Shown: positions 7,632-15,338 of the stretch, in pieces
Layout: every line of letters begins with the position of its first letter
Position numbering within the stretch: the first letter of the stretch is position 1
Source of the DNA: an uncultured Bdellovibrio sp.
GTDB taxonomy: Bacteria > Bdellovibrionota > Bdellovibrionia > Bdellovibrionales > Bdellovibrionaceae
Length of the DNA: 16,854 nt
Assembly (NCBI RefSeq): GCF_946478835.1
Contig: NZ_CAMLDV010000073.1
Coordinates: 1-16,854, forward strand
Direction of reading: 5' to 3'
Translations under genes and position numbers: made by a program
The notes under the pieces: model-generated
The model's input: only the letters and a program-made list of their open reading frames with translations
Database searches by the model: none
Told to the model about the DNA's origin: nothing

Positions 7632-9740
7632 GATACGTGCAGTGCGGAAATAAGAAAGCAATAAAATCAAACTGATTAAAGCAATCGTTGAAACAATCAT
7701 AAGGCCCACAGGCAATAACTCTGTGTGGCCTTTTTTCCATCGGCCCTTGCGATCAAAAAGCAAAAACTGAACAGCATTGTCGCCAGAAAGTCCGATCATC
7801 AAATCCAAAGCAAGACATGTGACGACGTTGATCTTAATTTGAAAAACGCTAACGAAAATCATCAGCATGAGCGGCGCCCACACCGACGATAAAATCAACG
7901 GCCAAAACACGCGGCCGCTCACAGCAATCGAGAGCAAAGCCAAAAGCAGAGAGACTGTGGCTAAAGATAAAATAAAACTCGAATACAAAGTCTTAAGCAT
8001 CGAAAGAGCATAGTCTTTAAATGCAACGATTTCTCCCGAGAGATAGCAGCGCCCGGCACAAACTTTATCAGCGTATTGAGTGAGCGCATCCAGAGATTGC
8101 ATATCGTATTCTTTGATGAAAAGAATCGCGCGGCTTTTTCCGTTTTGTTGAAAGTCTTTAAGACTTGTTGTCTCTTTGATTTCACTTTCGATCATGCGCT
8201 TTAAAGCAGGATCTGCTTCAGAAGGCATGAGTTCTTCTGTCATTTTGCGCGGGTCTTTATAAGAAACCACCAAAGTATGCTTTGCGACTTCCGCGATCAG
8301 TTTTGAATCCTCTTCCGTCAGATTTTCGTGACTAAAAATAAGACTCACATCGCCTTCAAAACCTCTTTGGCCTTTCACATAGTCGCGGAATTGCAAAAGG
8401 GGATGGGAAGACGGGAACATGTCAAAAGGTGTGTAGTTGATATTGACCTTGTCATAAGTAAAAAAGATCAAAAACAGAGGCAAAGTTAAAACGATCACCA
8501 TTTTTCGCGAAGGACTAAAACTTCCAATGGAGCGAAACCAACTTGGTAAAAAGATATTTCCCTTCCATGCAAGCTCATCAAGGCGTGGAAAAACTTTGCA
8601 AACGGAAGGCAGAAGTAAATAAACAAGCGCCCATTCCACCATGGCGCCGACGCCCGTCCAAAATCCTAGATTCTGAACGCTCATATTTGTCGATGTAACT
8701 AAGGAACCTAAACCAATCGCCGTCGTCAGACTTGTAAAGAAACTTGGAAGACTCATGCGCCTTAAGGCAGTCCTTAGGCGAACCTTCTGGGCCCGGGAAA
8801 AGAAAAAAGAAAAAAAGAAATCTTCGACGATGGCAATCGTCATAATGACAAAGATGCTCGACGACAGAGGATCTGCAATATTTCCTCTAAGAGTCATACC
8901 GGTTTGCAAAACTGATGTTGTAAAGACAATCAAACTGACAAGAATGGCGCCGCTCAGCCACGTTCCTAAAAACAGCCGACAGCAGATAGCAATCACAAGA
9001 GCCGTTAGAATATTGAGCTTACTGGCCCACAAAATTCCCTGCTTTGTGCTTTCTTGAAAGAAGAGGCTTCCACCAAAAAGACTTGTGGGCTCCAATTGTT
9101 TTAAATGGGCGATCCATTTTTCAAGTTCTTGAAAATCTGTTTTTCCCCACTTTGTCGGCGTTTCCAATTCTTCAAACGTAAATTTAAAAAGAAGATCTTT
9201 GCCAGGCTGAATGCTGAATGAATCGGTGAGGGGATGATGTTGTAAGTTCTGAATCGTCGCTTCTGAAAACTGACATCCCTCTTCGAGTTCGCGGGGATAG
9301 ATCAGTGTTTCGTTTTCACTATTATAAAGAGGGCGGCGCAGTTCGAAGATCGAAGAAATTTTTTGCAGACGGTTTTCTTCATTTGCCCAATTGAAGTGGC
9401 GACGCTGTTGTTCGCAAAAATTTTTAAAATTCCACGGGGACGAAACGATCCACGAAAGTTTGTCCTCGGAACCAAACGTCTCTTTCATCTCTAGATACAG
9501 TTTTGTGCTTTCAAGGCTTTGGTCTAGCCAATCCTCTGCGCGAATTCCGATTTGCAGTTTCGTCGCAGAAACCAAGCAGGTGGCAAAAAGCACCAGGGCG
9601 AGGATGAAGATTTTTCGTGGATGACGCAGAAGAGCTCTCTGGCTTTGTAAAAGCCCATAGTGGAAAAGACGGAGAGATTTTCTGCAGATAAATTTCATTC
9701 CCATATAATCCATGAAGGTTTTGATTTTCTCAATCGACAA
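7458..9740 (-). CDS. MMPL/RND-superfamily exporter
   Basis: This protein has 760 residues and the two-half layout of RND/MMPL lipid exporters. A first membrane segment (HPRKIFILALVLFATCLVSA) is followed by a large periplasmic loop, then a block of five membrane segments with AIVEDFFFSFF and SFFTSLTTAIGLGSLVTS. A seventh segment, a second periplasmic loop, and five more segments including LMIGLSGDNAVQFLL follow. The acidic residues in VEDFFF and SGDNA match the proton-relay positions of the family. Family members export lipids or other hydrophobic compounds. The start is uncertain: TTG at 9740 has GGAAAG upstream, while ATGs at 9713, 9704 and 9698 lack good sites. The C-terminal cytoplasmic tail and last membrane segment are encoded opposite the PAP2 gene end. 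It diverges from the exported-protein gene at 9792. Confidence 0.88.
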   Translation of the reverse strand: MSIEKIKTFMDYMGMKFICRKSLRLFHYGLLQSQRALLRHPRKIFILALVLFATCLVSATKLQIGIRAEDWLDQSLESTKLYLEMKETFGSEDKLSWIVSSPWNFKNFCEQQRRHFNWANEENRLQKISSIFELRRPLYNSENETLIYPRELEEGCQFSEATIQNLQHHPLTDSFSIQPGKDLLFKFTFEELETPTKWGKTDFQELEKWIAHLKQLEPTSLFGGSLFFQESTKQGILWASKLNILTALVIAICCRLFLGTWLSGAILVSLIVFTTSVLQTGMTLRGNIADPLSSSIFVIMTIAIVEDFFFSFFFSRAQKVRLRTALRRMSLPSFFTSLTTAIGLGSLVTSTNMSVQNLGFWTGVGAMVEWALVYLLLPSVCKVFPRLDELAWKGNIFLPSWFRSIGSFSPSRKMVIVLTLPLFLIFFTYDKVNINYTPFDMFPSSHPLLQFRDYVKGQRGFEGDVSLIFSHENLTEEDSKLIAEVAKHTLVVSYKDPRKMTEELMPSEADPALKRMIESEIKETTSLKDFQQNGKSRAILFIKEYDMQSLDALTQYADKVCAGRCYLSGEIVAFKDYALSMLKTLYSSFILSLATVSLLLALLSIAVSGRVFWPLILSSVWAPLMLMIFVSVFQIKINVVTCLALDLMIGLSGDNAVQFLLFDRKGRWKKGHTELLPVGLMIVSTIALISLILLLSYFRTARILSGLMEFGALLMLIGDLWILNYFTEVKESDSESREHEASHNISNVVLASEHDGSRNS

Positions 9741-9763
9741 ATACTTTCCGACTCGCTTATCCT
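9734..9763 (+). promoter_or_regulatory. Candidate promoter of the exported-protein/MFS operon
   Basis: TCGACA (9734-9739, one mismatch to TTGACA) and TATCCT (9758-9763) are 18 bases apart. A transcript start near 9770 would leave a leader of about 20 bases containing the strong GGAGG at 9781-9785. The -35 box lies across the proposed TTG start of the divergent RND gene. Pattern match by eye. Confidence 0.4.
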
Positions 9764-9791
9764 AATTTGGTAAACAACTTGGAGGATATAA

Positions 9792-11282
9792 ATGAGAACG
9801 TTGTCTGTTGCAGTTTTTGCGGCGGCTTTGTCGGCAGGGATCGCCGTTCAAGCAGTTGCGCCGAAGGGTCAAGATCTATCTTATTATAAAAAGCTCAATG
9901 CAGCGGCCCCTACGGCACCTGTTGTTGCAGCGCCGGACGTGACGGTTCCGACTTTGAAGCAGATCATTGAAAAGTCTGAAAGCCGCCGTTCTCCAGCGCA
10001 AGCAGGTAATATCAGTGAAGCGCAAATGAGTCCTGAACTGCGCGAGATCCGTGATCGTTTCTTTAAAGTAAAAACATCTGATGAATTGGCTCAAATGCTT
10101 TCTGACTTGGATGCTAATTACGACAAACTTCCAAATGACGCGAAATTCTTTGCAGCACAGATTCTTCCAGCACAAGCTCTTCGCGGTTTTGTTTTCCGCG
10201 CAAAAAGTGTTTTTGAAAAGCGCTCTCCAGGTGTTCACTCTGCTGTTTTGACAGTAGCGAAAAACACAGCGACAAACTTCCGCATTTATCTTCCACAAGA
10301 TAATATGGCTGTTGTTGAAGAGTACTTTATGTCTCCTTACTATGAAAACGGCAAACTTGTTTCTACATTCAACGACGAAGCCGATATTCAAGGATGGCTT
10401 GCGGGACCTTTCCGCGAACAAATCTTAAAAGCCGATGAGCGTCTTGGAAAACTCAACCTTTCTGAGCCTGTTGTTTGGGATCAACGCTTTAGCTTCGGTC
10501 CTGATTCTTTCAAAGACGGTGTGAACCGTTTCCGCTTGATCGGTGAACTTGAAAAATCAATGGTTCGTTCTGCGATGATGACTTCTGTTGCAAGCTTAAG
10601 CTTCTTGAGAGCTTATAACATCAGAGGCTCTATCGATCTTTCTCGCGACTTGGGTCGCCTTTACGGTGTGGATGGTTTCTTAAGCCAAGTCGATGGTGTT
10701 TCTGCTAGAAAGATCACAAACACAATCAACAAGTACCCACAAATCGGAACACTTCTTCCTGACGGTGAAGCATGGATGAAGTCTTCTTTGAATGCATCTC
10801 GCTGGGCCGTGGCTCACGCATGGTCTGCATGGCAAGCAAGTTCTGAATCTCGTAAAAACGAAAATCTTTACGCGATTGATTCTGGTTACTGGAGAGTGAA
10901 CAGACACGACGTTGAGCAAAACCTTGAGCTTCTTTATCGTGTTGTCGCTTCGGATTCTTCTGAAAAAATGAGAAGCTCTGTGACAGGTGAAGTGATTGAA
11001 ATCCGTTACGCTGATTTCTTCAACAAACCACCAAAAGATTTGAAGGCGTTCTTGCCAACAGCTTTTGATACTCGCAGCAAAGTGACTCGCGAAGCTGTGG
11101 TAGATACAAAAGGCAGCAAAAAAGCTCTGACATATAGAAACTACGCTGAAGGTAGCCCAGAGAAGTGGAACGTTTCTGCTTACTCGCCTTACTTCCCAAG
11201 TGTTAAAAAAGACGACGACGTATTTAAATCAGTCAGAGTTCTTTCGCACTCTGGCGGTAACTGGTTAAACATCACAAGATAA
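9792..11282 (+). CDS. Exported protein of unknown family
   Basis: I do not recognise this 496-residue protein. It has a clear Sec signal peptide (MRTLSVAVFAAALSAGIAVQAVA, likely cleaved after AVA at residue 23), then an alanine/proline-rich stretch to about residue 50 and a mainly helical, hydrophilic body without further membrane segments or a lipobox. No catalytic motif is apparent. The ribosome binding site GGAGG (9781-9785) is six bases from the ATG. Codons are strongly biased (CTT, CGT, GAA, AAA), suggesting high expression compared with the MFS gene that follows. Its TAA stop shares one base with the ATG of the Spinster-like MFS transporter (TAATG at 11280-11284), so the two are probably translated together. 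A periplasmic partner role for that transporter is a reasonable guess, nothing more. Confidence 0.85.
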   Translation: MRTLSVAVFAAALSAGIAVQAVAPKGQDLSYYKKLNAAAPTAPVVAAPDVTVPTLKQIIEKSESRRSPAQAGNISEAQMSPELREIRDRFFKVKTSDELAQMLSDLDANYDKLPNDAKFFAAQILPAQALRGFVFRAKSVFEKRSPGVHSAVLTVAKNTATNFRIYLPQDNMAVVEEYFMSPYYENGKLVSTFNDEADIQGWLAGPFREQILKADERLGKLNLSEPVVWDQRFSFGPDSFKDGVNRFRLIGELEKSMVRSAMMTSVASLSFLRAYNIRGSIDLSRDLGRLYGVDGFLSQVDGVSARKITNTINKYPQIGTLLPDGEAWMKSSLNASRWAVAHAWSAWQASSESRKNENLYAIDSGYWRVNRHDVEQNLELLYRVVASDSSEKMRSSVTGEVIEIRYADFFNKPPKDLKAFLPTAFDTRSKVTREAVVDTKGSKKALTYRNYAEGSPEKWNVSAYSPYFPSVKKDDDVFKSVRVLSHSGGNWLNITR

Positions 11283-12505
11283 TGACTTTTCGATTTGTTC
11301 TTATTCTAACGGTCCTGAATTTGTTTAATTACGTGGACCGTTTTTTGATGTCCGCCTCACTGAGCAAGGTGAAGGCGGATTTTGTTTTAAGTGACTTCCA
11401 AGGTGGAATTCTTTTTTCATCCTTCGTTATTCCTTACGTTATTTTTTCTTTGATTCTTGCTTATCGCGCGGATCGCACCAATCGCATTCACATTCTAAAA
11501 ATGGGAACGCTGCTTTGGAGTTCTGCTGCGGTTCTAACGGCGCTTTGCCAAAACTATTATCAACTTTTGGTGTGTCGCTCTTTGCTTGGTGTGGGTGAGG
11601 CTGCGTTTGCGGCGGTAGCCCCTGCGGTTGTTCATCATCTCTGTCCGATTAATTCTCGCGGGCGTTTGATGGCGTTATTTACTTCAGCTCTTCCTTTAGG
11701 GATGGCCCTAGGTTTTGTCGGCGGGGGATTTTTAACAGACAGTTATGGATGGCGTTCGGCTTATCTTGTGATGGGAGTTCCGGCGGTTTTATTAAGTCTG
11801 ATTTTCTTTTTCACGACAGCTTCTGAGGATCGCATCCCGGTACAAAAGATCAGTATCAAAGATGAATTCATGTCACTGCTTTCAAATTCTCAGTACATGC
11901 TTTTAGCTTTGGGTTATGCGGCCTACACATTCGTTGCTGGTGGTGTGACTCACTGGATGCCGACTTATATTGAAAAACAGCACAGTGTCAGTCTTGCGAT
12001 GGCCAATATGATTTTTGGTGGTGCTGCGATTGGTTTTGGTCTTTTAGGAACGTGGGTCGGTGGAATTATTGCTGACCGCTGGAAAAAAGACAGAGGCGGA
12101 TCTTACCTAGAAGTGAGTGCTATTTCTTTAGCGATTGCGTTTGTTCCTTTCGTGATGGCGTTTTATTCACGCTCCATCCCAGAATTGGTTCTATGGATTT
12201 CATTGACCCAGTTTTTCTTTTTTATTTCAAACAGTCCCGCAACGATTGCAACACTTCATTCGGTGACGGCGTCGCAAGCAAGCTTTGCGATGGCGTTTCA
12301 AATTTTCCTAAGTCATATCTTGGGGGACGCTTTAAGTGCGCCTATGATCGGAAAAATTTCAGACGTCAGCGGTGATTTACGTTTGGGTGTTCTTACGTCG
12401 GCTCCTGTGATTCTTCTTGGAGCCTTCCTGTGGTACTTGCCTTTAAGAAAGACTCAACGTCATCAAAAAGTGACGGGAGTGCAGGGCCTTCCGGTCGGGA
12501 AGTGA
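11282..12505 (+). CDS. Spinster-like MFS transporter
   Basis: The 407-residue protein has twelve membrane segments and MFS signatures. LNLFNYVDRF in helix 1 (D19, R20), the loop 2-3 motif shortened to YRADRTNR (61-68), and CRSLLGVGEAAFAAVAPAVV (R99, E106) are characteristic of the Spinster subfamily, whose members carry sphingosine-1-phosphate or lysophospholipids, probably with protons. The Asp in helix 1 and the Arg/Glu pair in helix 4 are the charged residues usually linked to substrate and proton handling. A lysolipid substrate is likely by family but not proven. The gene is coupled to the exported protein upstream by a one-base overlap and lacks its own ribosome binding site. Its last 63 bases overlap the end of the opposing GNAT-like gene, coding only for a hydrophilic tail. 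Confidence 0.88.
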   Translation: MTFRFVLILTVLNLFNYVDRFLMSASLSKVKADFVLSDFQGGILFSSFVIPYVIFSLILAYRADRTNRIHILKMGTLLWSSAAVLTALCQNYYQLLVCRSLLGVGEAAFAAVAPAVVHHLCPINSRGRLMALFTSALPLGMALGFVGGGFLTDSYGWRSAYLVMGVPAVLLSLIFFFTTASEDRIPVQKISIKDEFMSLLSNSQYMLLALGYAAYTFVAGGVTHWMPTYIEKQHSVSLAMANMIFGGAAIGFGLLGTWVGGIIADRWKKDRGGSYLEVSAISLAIAFVPFVMAFYSRSIPELVLWISLTQFFFFISNSPATIATLHSVTASQASFAMAFQIFLSHILGDALSAPMIGKISDVSGDLRLGVLTSAPVILLGAFLWYLPLRKTQRHQKVTGVQGLPVGK

Positions 12506-13552
12506 AGCGCGACTCCCTGACGATTCCGCATTGAGTGCAGAGATCACCAATGGATAATCGTCAGGGTTTACTCCGGTGATCATGGATGTTCCCAGTTTCG
12601 CCATGGCCCATTTGATCGGACACTCTTTTCTTTTTGCGACATAGACTAAAAGCAAAGGGTGTTTTTTAAATTGAATGCCCGCGAATAAAACTAAGTTGTT
12701 CAGCCATGCCGGTAAGAATGATTTGCGTTTATTAAAACGACGGATTTCTTCTTGGATATCAGAATAACAAATCGTAAACGCCACTGTTTTTCCGTCGTAT
12801 TCCAGCATTTTCACATGACGGGGCTTTAAAAGAGGCTTCATTTTTTCCGAGATGTTTTTGAAGATCTTAAAATCAATTTCATCATTCGTATTGGTAAGAT
12901 TGTAAGCTTCCATCGTGATGTCGTACACATCTTGGATTTCATGGTCCCAGTTATTCAAATCCAGTGGGCGACTTACGATTTTTGGATCTTTCCAAAACTT
13001 TTCAAATTTCTGTTCGATAGATTTATAGAAGCTGTAACCGTAGTGAGGTTCAAAACTGTATGAATCCCAATATTCTCCGATTTGAAAGCCCCATTTTTTC
13101 CAAAGTTCAGGATAGGAATCGCGATGAAGGGATTCTCCTAAAAATCTGGGAGCTTCCGTTTGTTCACGGAAACGGTAGCCCGCAAAAAGACTTCCCTGAA
13201 TAGGCCCGATAACAGTTTTTAGCTGTGGATATTTCTGTTTATAAACCGCGATGTCTTGAAGAAGACTTTGATGTAAAGCCTCTTCGTCGTTATCACATTC
13301 AAAGTATCCCAAATAAAGAGAATCAGCAGCCGGGCTCATCGACAGCAAATAACGTCCCGAACTTCCCAGAAGAACCGCAGTCCAATCCATTTTATTTGCG
13401 AAGTAAGAATTTTTCCCAAAAAACAATTCAAGATCGCTCAAGTCTTCAGAAACAAAATCAGGATGAGAAGCGTAAAGACGATTTCTCAGTGCAACAAAAT
13501 CTTTAAAAAAGGAATCGTCCCACGAAGTGACTGATTTTTTTTGAGCTTTCAT
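12443..13552 (-). CDS. GNAT-like acyltransferase-type protein
   Basis: This protein of 369 residues resembles the large GNAT-like proteins with an internal motif of the form GPxxxS..GYRF...P.F.GE....YYPE..E..GF; here GPIQGSLFAGYRF, APRFLGESLHRDSYPELWKKWGF. The first half carries YLLSMSP and LYLGYFECDND, a plausible acetyl-CoA-binding strand region, and the second half a repeat-like region ending in MAKLGTSMITGVN. There is no signal peptide or membrane segment. AGGA five bases before the ATG at 13552 supports the start. It diverges from the desaturase cluster across 29 bases and converges on the MFS gene with a 63-base overlap. The substrate is unknown; an amino or hydroxyl group on a lipid is possible from context only. 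Confidence 0.75.
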   Translation of the reverse strand: MKAQKKSVTSWDDSFFKDFVALRNRLYASHPDFVSEDLSDLELFFGKNSYFANKMDWTAVLLGSSGRYLLSMSPAADSLYLGYFECDNDEEALHQSLLQDIAVYKQKYPQLKTVIGPIQGSLFAGYRFREQTEAPRFLGESLHRDSYPELWKKWGFQIGEYWDSYSFEPHYGYSFYKSIEQKFEKFWKDPKIVSRPLDLNNWDHEIQDVYDITMEAYNLTNTNDEIDFKIFKNISEKMKPLLKPRHVKMLEYDGKTVAFTICYSDIQEEIRRFNKRKSFLPAWLNNLVLFAGIQFKKHPLLLVYVAKRKECPIKWAMAKLGTSMITGVNPDDYPLVISALNAESSGSRASLPDRKALHSRHFLMTLSLS

Positions 13553-13571
13553 AATAATCCTCTGTTAGGAT
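13541..13571 (+). promoter_or_regulatory. Candidate extended -10 promoter of the desaturase cluster
   Basis: TGTTAGGAT (13563-13571) fits an extended -10 element (TGnTAnnnT), with TTGAGC at 13541-13546 as a loose -35 at a spacing of 19. Transcription would start near 13578, only about four bases before the ATG at 13582, which also has no properly spaced ribosome binding site. The -35 lies inside the first codons of the divergent GNAT-like gene. Confidence 0.3.
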
Positions 13572-13572
13572 T
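13556..13572. promoter_or_regulatory. Short dyad between GNAT-like gene and desaturase cluster
   Basis: AATCCT (13556-13561) and AGGATT (13567-13572) form a perfect six-base inverted repeat with a five-base spacer. It fills most of the 29-base divergent gap, covering the ribosome binding site of the minus-strand gene and the candidate -10 of the plus-strand cluster. It could be an operator acting on both directions or simply a coincidence. Confidence 0.3.
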
Positions 13573-13581
13573 CTATAAGCG

Positions 13582-14466
13582 ATGGAATTAAGTCAACAGA
13601 ACAAAGATCAGATTCTCGATATCAAACCGACGTTTGCAAAAGCCCTTCTTGTGCCGGCACTTTTGTGCGTGGGATTTGGTGTTTTCGTTTTGCAAAAACC
13701 CGTGGTGTGGCAAGATCTCTTCGTTCTTGTGATCTTCTATCAGATCGCTTTATTTGGAATTTCTGTCGAGAATCATAGCTATTTTTCCCATAAGGCTATT
13801 AAAGCGAAGGAATTTTTTTAATTCATTTTGTTTATGACATAAGACATTTATTTTAAAAATCAGGCACTGACGTGGGAGGATGTACATAGAAAGCATCATC
13901 AATACAGTGACAGAGAGGAAGACCCTCACTCTCCTTGGTTTAAGAACGGACAGGAGCTGAGTTTTTGGCAAGGCTTCTGGCATTCCCATGTGTATTGGAT
14001 TTTTGATCTTAAAATTTTGGCACTCATTAAAAAATACACGCCGGATCTTTATCAAAACTCGCGTCTCGTAAAGTGGCAGCGCTTTCATGTTTTGGTAGGA
14101 ATCGTCGGCGTCATTATTCCTGGATTTATCGAAGCTGCGATGCTGGGCTCGTGGGATGGATTTATTCGCGGTGTTTTTTGGGGCGGTTTCTTTCGAGTGA
14201 TGCTTCTTCATAATGCGATCTTTTTGGTGAACTCTTGGGGTTGCCATTATGGCTGGGGCCACCGCGCGCACGAAACGACAGATAAGAGTACAAACAACGC
14301 GTGGCTTTTTCCTCTTATCTTAGGGGAAGCTTGGCACAACAATCATCACGCTCATCAAGCCAGTGCAACCACAAGTCATCGCTGGTACGAGCTGGATCCA
14401 CATTATTGGATGCTCAAAACTTTTGAAAAAATCGGTTGGGTGTCGGATTTACGGACTCACGCTTAG
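13582..14466 (+). pseudogene. SCD-type acyl desaturase broken by two in-frame TAA codons
   Basis: Read through in a single frame, this is a 294-codon gene of the stearoyl-CoA/acyl desaturase type, collinear with the intact paralog at 14478. Box 1 (ENHSYFSH), box 2 (VHRKHHQYSD...DPHSP) and box 3 (WHNNHHAHQ) are all present, as is the conserved end (WYELDPHYWMLKTFEKIGW). Two TAA stops interrupt it at 13819-13821 and 13840-13842, between box 1 and box 2. The distance from FSH to HR-HH is 31 codons in both copies. The residues around the first stop (F-stop-F-I-L) line up with F-Q-F-V-M in the paralog, so a CAA to TAA change explains it. No start codon after the second stop would retain box 2, so an active enzyme is unlikely. 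The remaining frame is undamaged, which suggests a recent loss. It has no clear ribosome binding site. Confidence 0.85.
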
Positions 14467-14477
14467 AGGGAATTGTT

Positions 14478-15338
14478 TTGAAGAATTATTCTCTTAAGCA
14501 TTGCTTGCGAATTCTTACGATGCATCTTTTGGCTCTTGCTGGAGTTCTTATCTACGGTTGGTCATGGACGGCGGTAGGGTTTGCCTTATTTGCTTTTTAT
14601 TTCCGTCACTTTGCCGTGGGTGGATTTTATCACCGCTATTTTTCCCATCGCAGTTTTAAAACATCACGTCCATTTCAATTCGTGATGGCGTTTTGGGGAA
14701 CGACGTCAGGGCACAAAGGGCCTCTTTCGTGGGCGACCAGTCACCGTCTTCACCATAAGTACGCTGAAAAGCCAGGGGATCCCCATTCACCTAAAGTGTT
14801 GGGATTCGGCCGAGCTTACATCGGATGGCTTTTGCAAGAGGATGCTTTACCCACTGATATGAATTTGATGAAGGACTTTTCCTCTTATCCTGAAATTATT
14901 TGGATCAACAAACATCATTTTCTGGGGCCGCTCACATTTCTAGGATTCACGGCAGTGGCGGGATACTTCATTGAAAATAATTTTCCGTCTTTGCAAACAA
15001 CCCAAATGCAAATCATCGTTTGGGGATTTTTAGTTTCTACTTTAGCAAATGCTCACATCGCGATGGTGATTAATACTTTCTGCCATCTTTTCGGAACAAG
15101 AAGCTACGAAACCAGAGACGAAAGTTACAACATCTGGTGGCTCATGCCGTTTTCCATCGGTGAAAACTGGCATAACAATCATCACGCTTATCCAAAACTC
15201 GCTGCCTCCGGCTTAAAGTGGTGGGAGCTTGACCCCATCTACTGGGGCATTCAGCTTTTAGCAAAGCTAGGATTGGTGTGGGACGTATATGACAGATCCT
15301 ATGCGAAAGAGAGAATTTCTGATGAAGCATCTCTCTGA
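14478..15338 (+). CDS. SCD-type acyl desaturase (delta-9-like)
   Basis: This 286-residue membrane protein carries the stearoyl-CoA desaturase set of histidines: HRYFSH at 52-57, HRLHH at 89-93 followed by DPHSP, and WHNNHHAYP with H232, H235 and H236. NTFCHLFGTRSYETRDESYN at 199-218 is the usual sequence before box 3. Such enzymes put a cis double bond, often at position 9, into an activated or lipid-bound acyl chain using a di-iron centre. I chose the TTG at 14478 because AGAGGG (14465-14470) lies seven bases upstream; an in-frame TTG at 14436 would overlap the previous gene and has no such site. It follows the broken paralog by 11 bases and its own end overlaps the next desaturase. A functional copy here may have made the first one dispensable. 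Confidence 0.9.
   Translation: MKNYSLKHCLRILTMHLLALAGVLIYGWSWTAVGFALFAFYFRHFAVGGFYHRYFSHRSFKTSRPFQFVMAFWGTTSGHKGPLSWATSHRLHHKYAEKPGDPHSPKVLGFGRAYIGWLLQEDALPTDMNLMKDFSSYPEIIWINKHHFLGPLTFLGFTAVAGYFIENNFPSLQTTQMQIIVWGFLVSTLANAHIAMVINTFCHLFGTRSYETRDESYNIWWLMPFSIGENWHNNHHAYPKLAASGLKWWELDPIYWGIQLLAKLGLVWDVYDRSYAKERISDEASL

Noticed and set aside
9876..10421. 181-codon open frame on the minus strand inside the exported-protein gene
   Set aside because: The plus-strand gene has a signal peptide, a strong ribosome binding site and codon bias. The reverse frame is rich in Cys, Arg and Phe, as expected from its complement.
13819..13842. Recoding or stop read-through in the broken desaturase
   Set aside because: Both stops are TAA, the codon used for normal termination by several genes here (for example YceI and the desaturase at 5904). 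No hairpin or known recoding signal was seen nearby.
13750..14271. 173-codon open frame on the minus strand across the broken desaturase
   Set aside because: It lies opposite a region coding for all the desaturase motifs, its product is basic with no recognisable domain, and it has no ribosome binding site. It is a shadow of the plus-strand gene.
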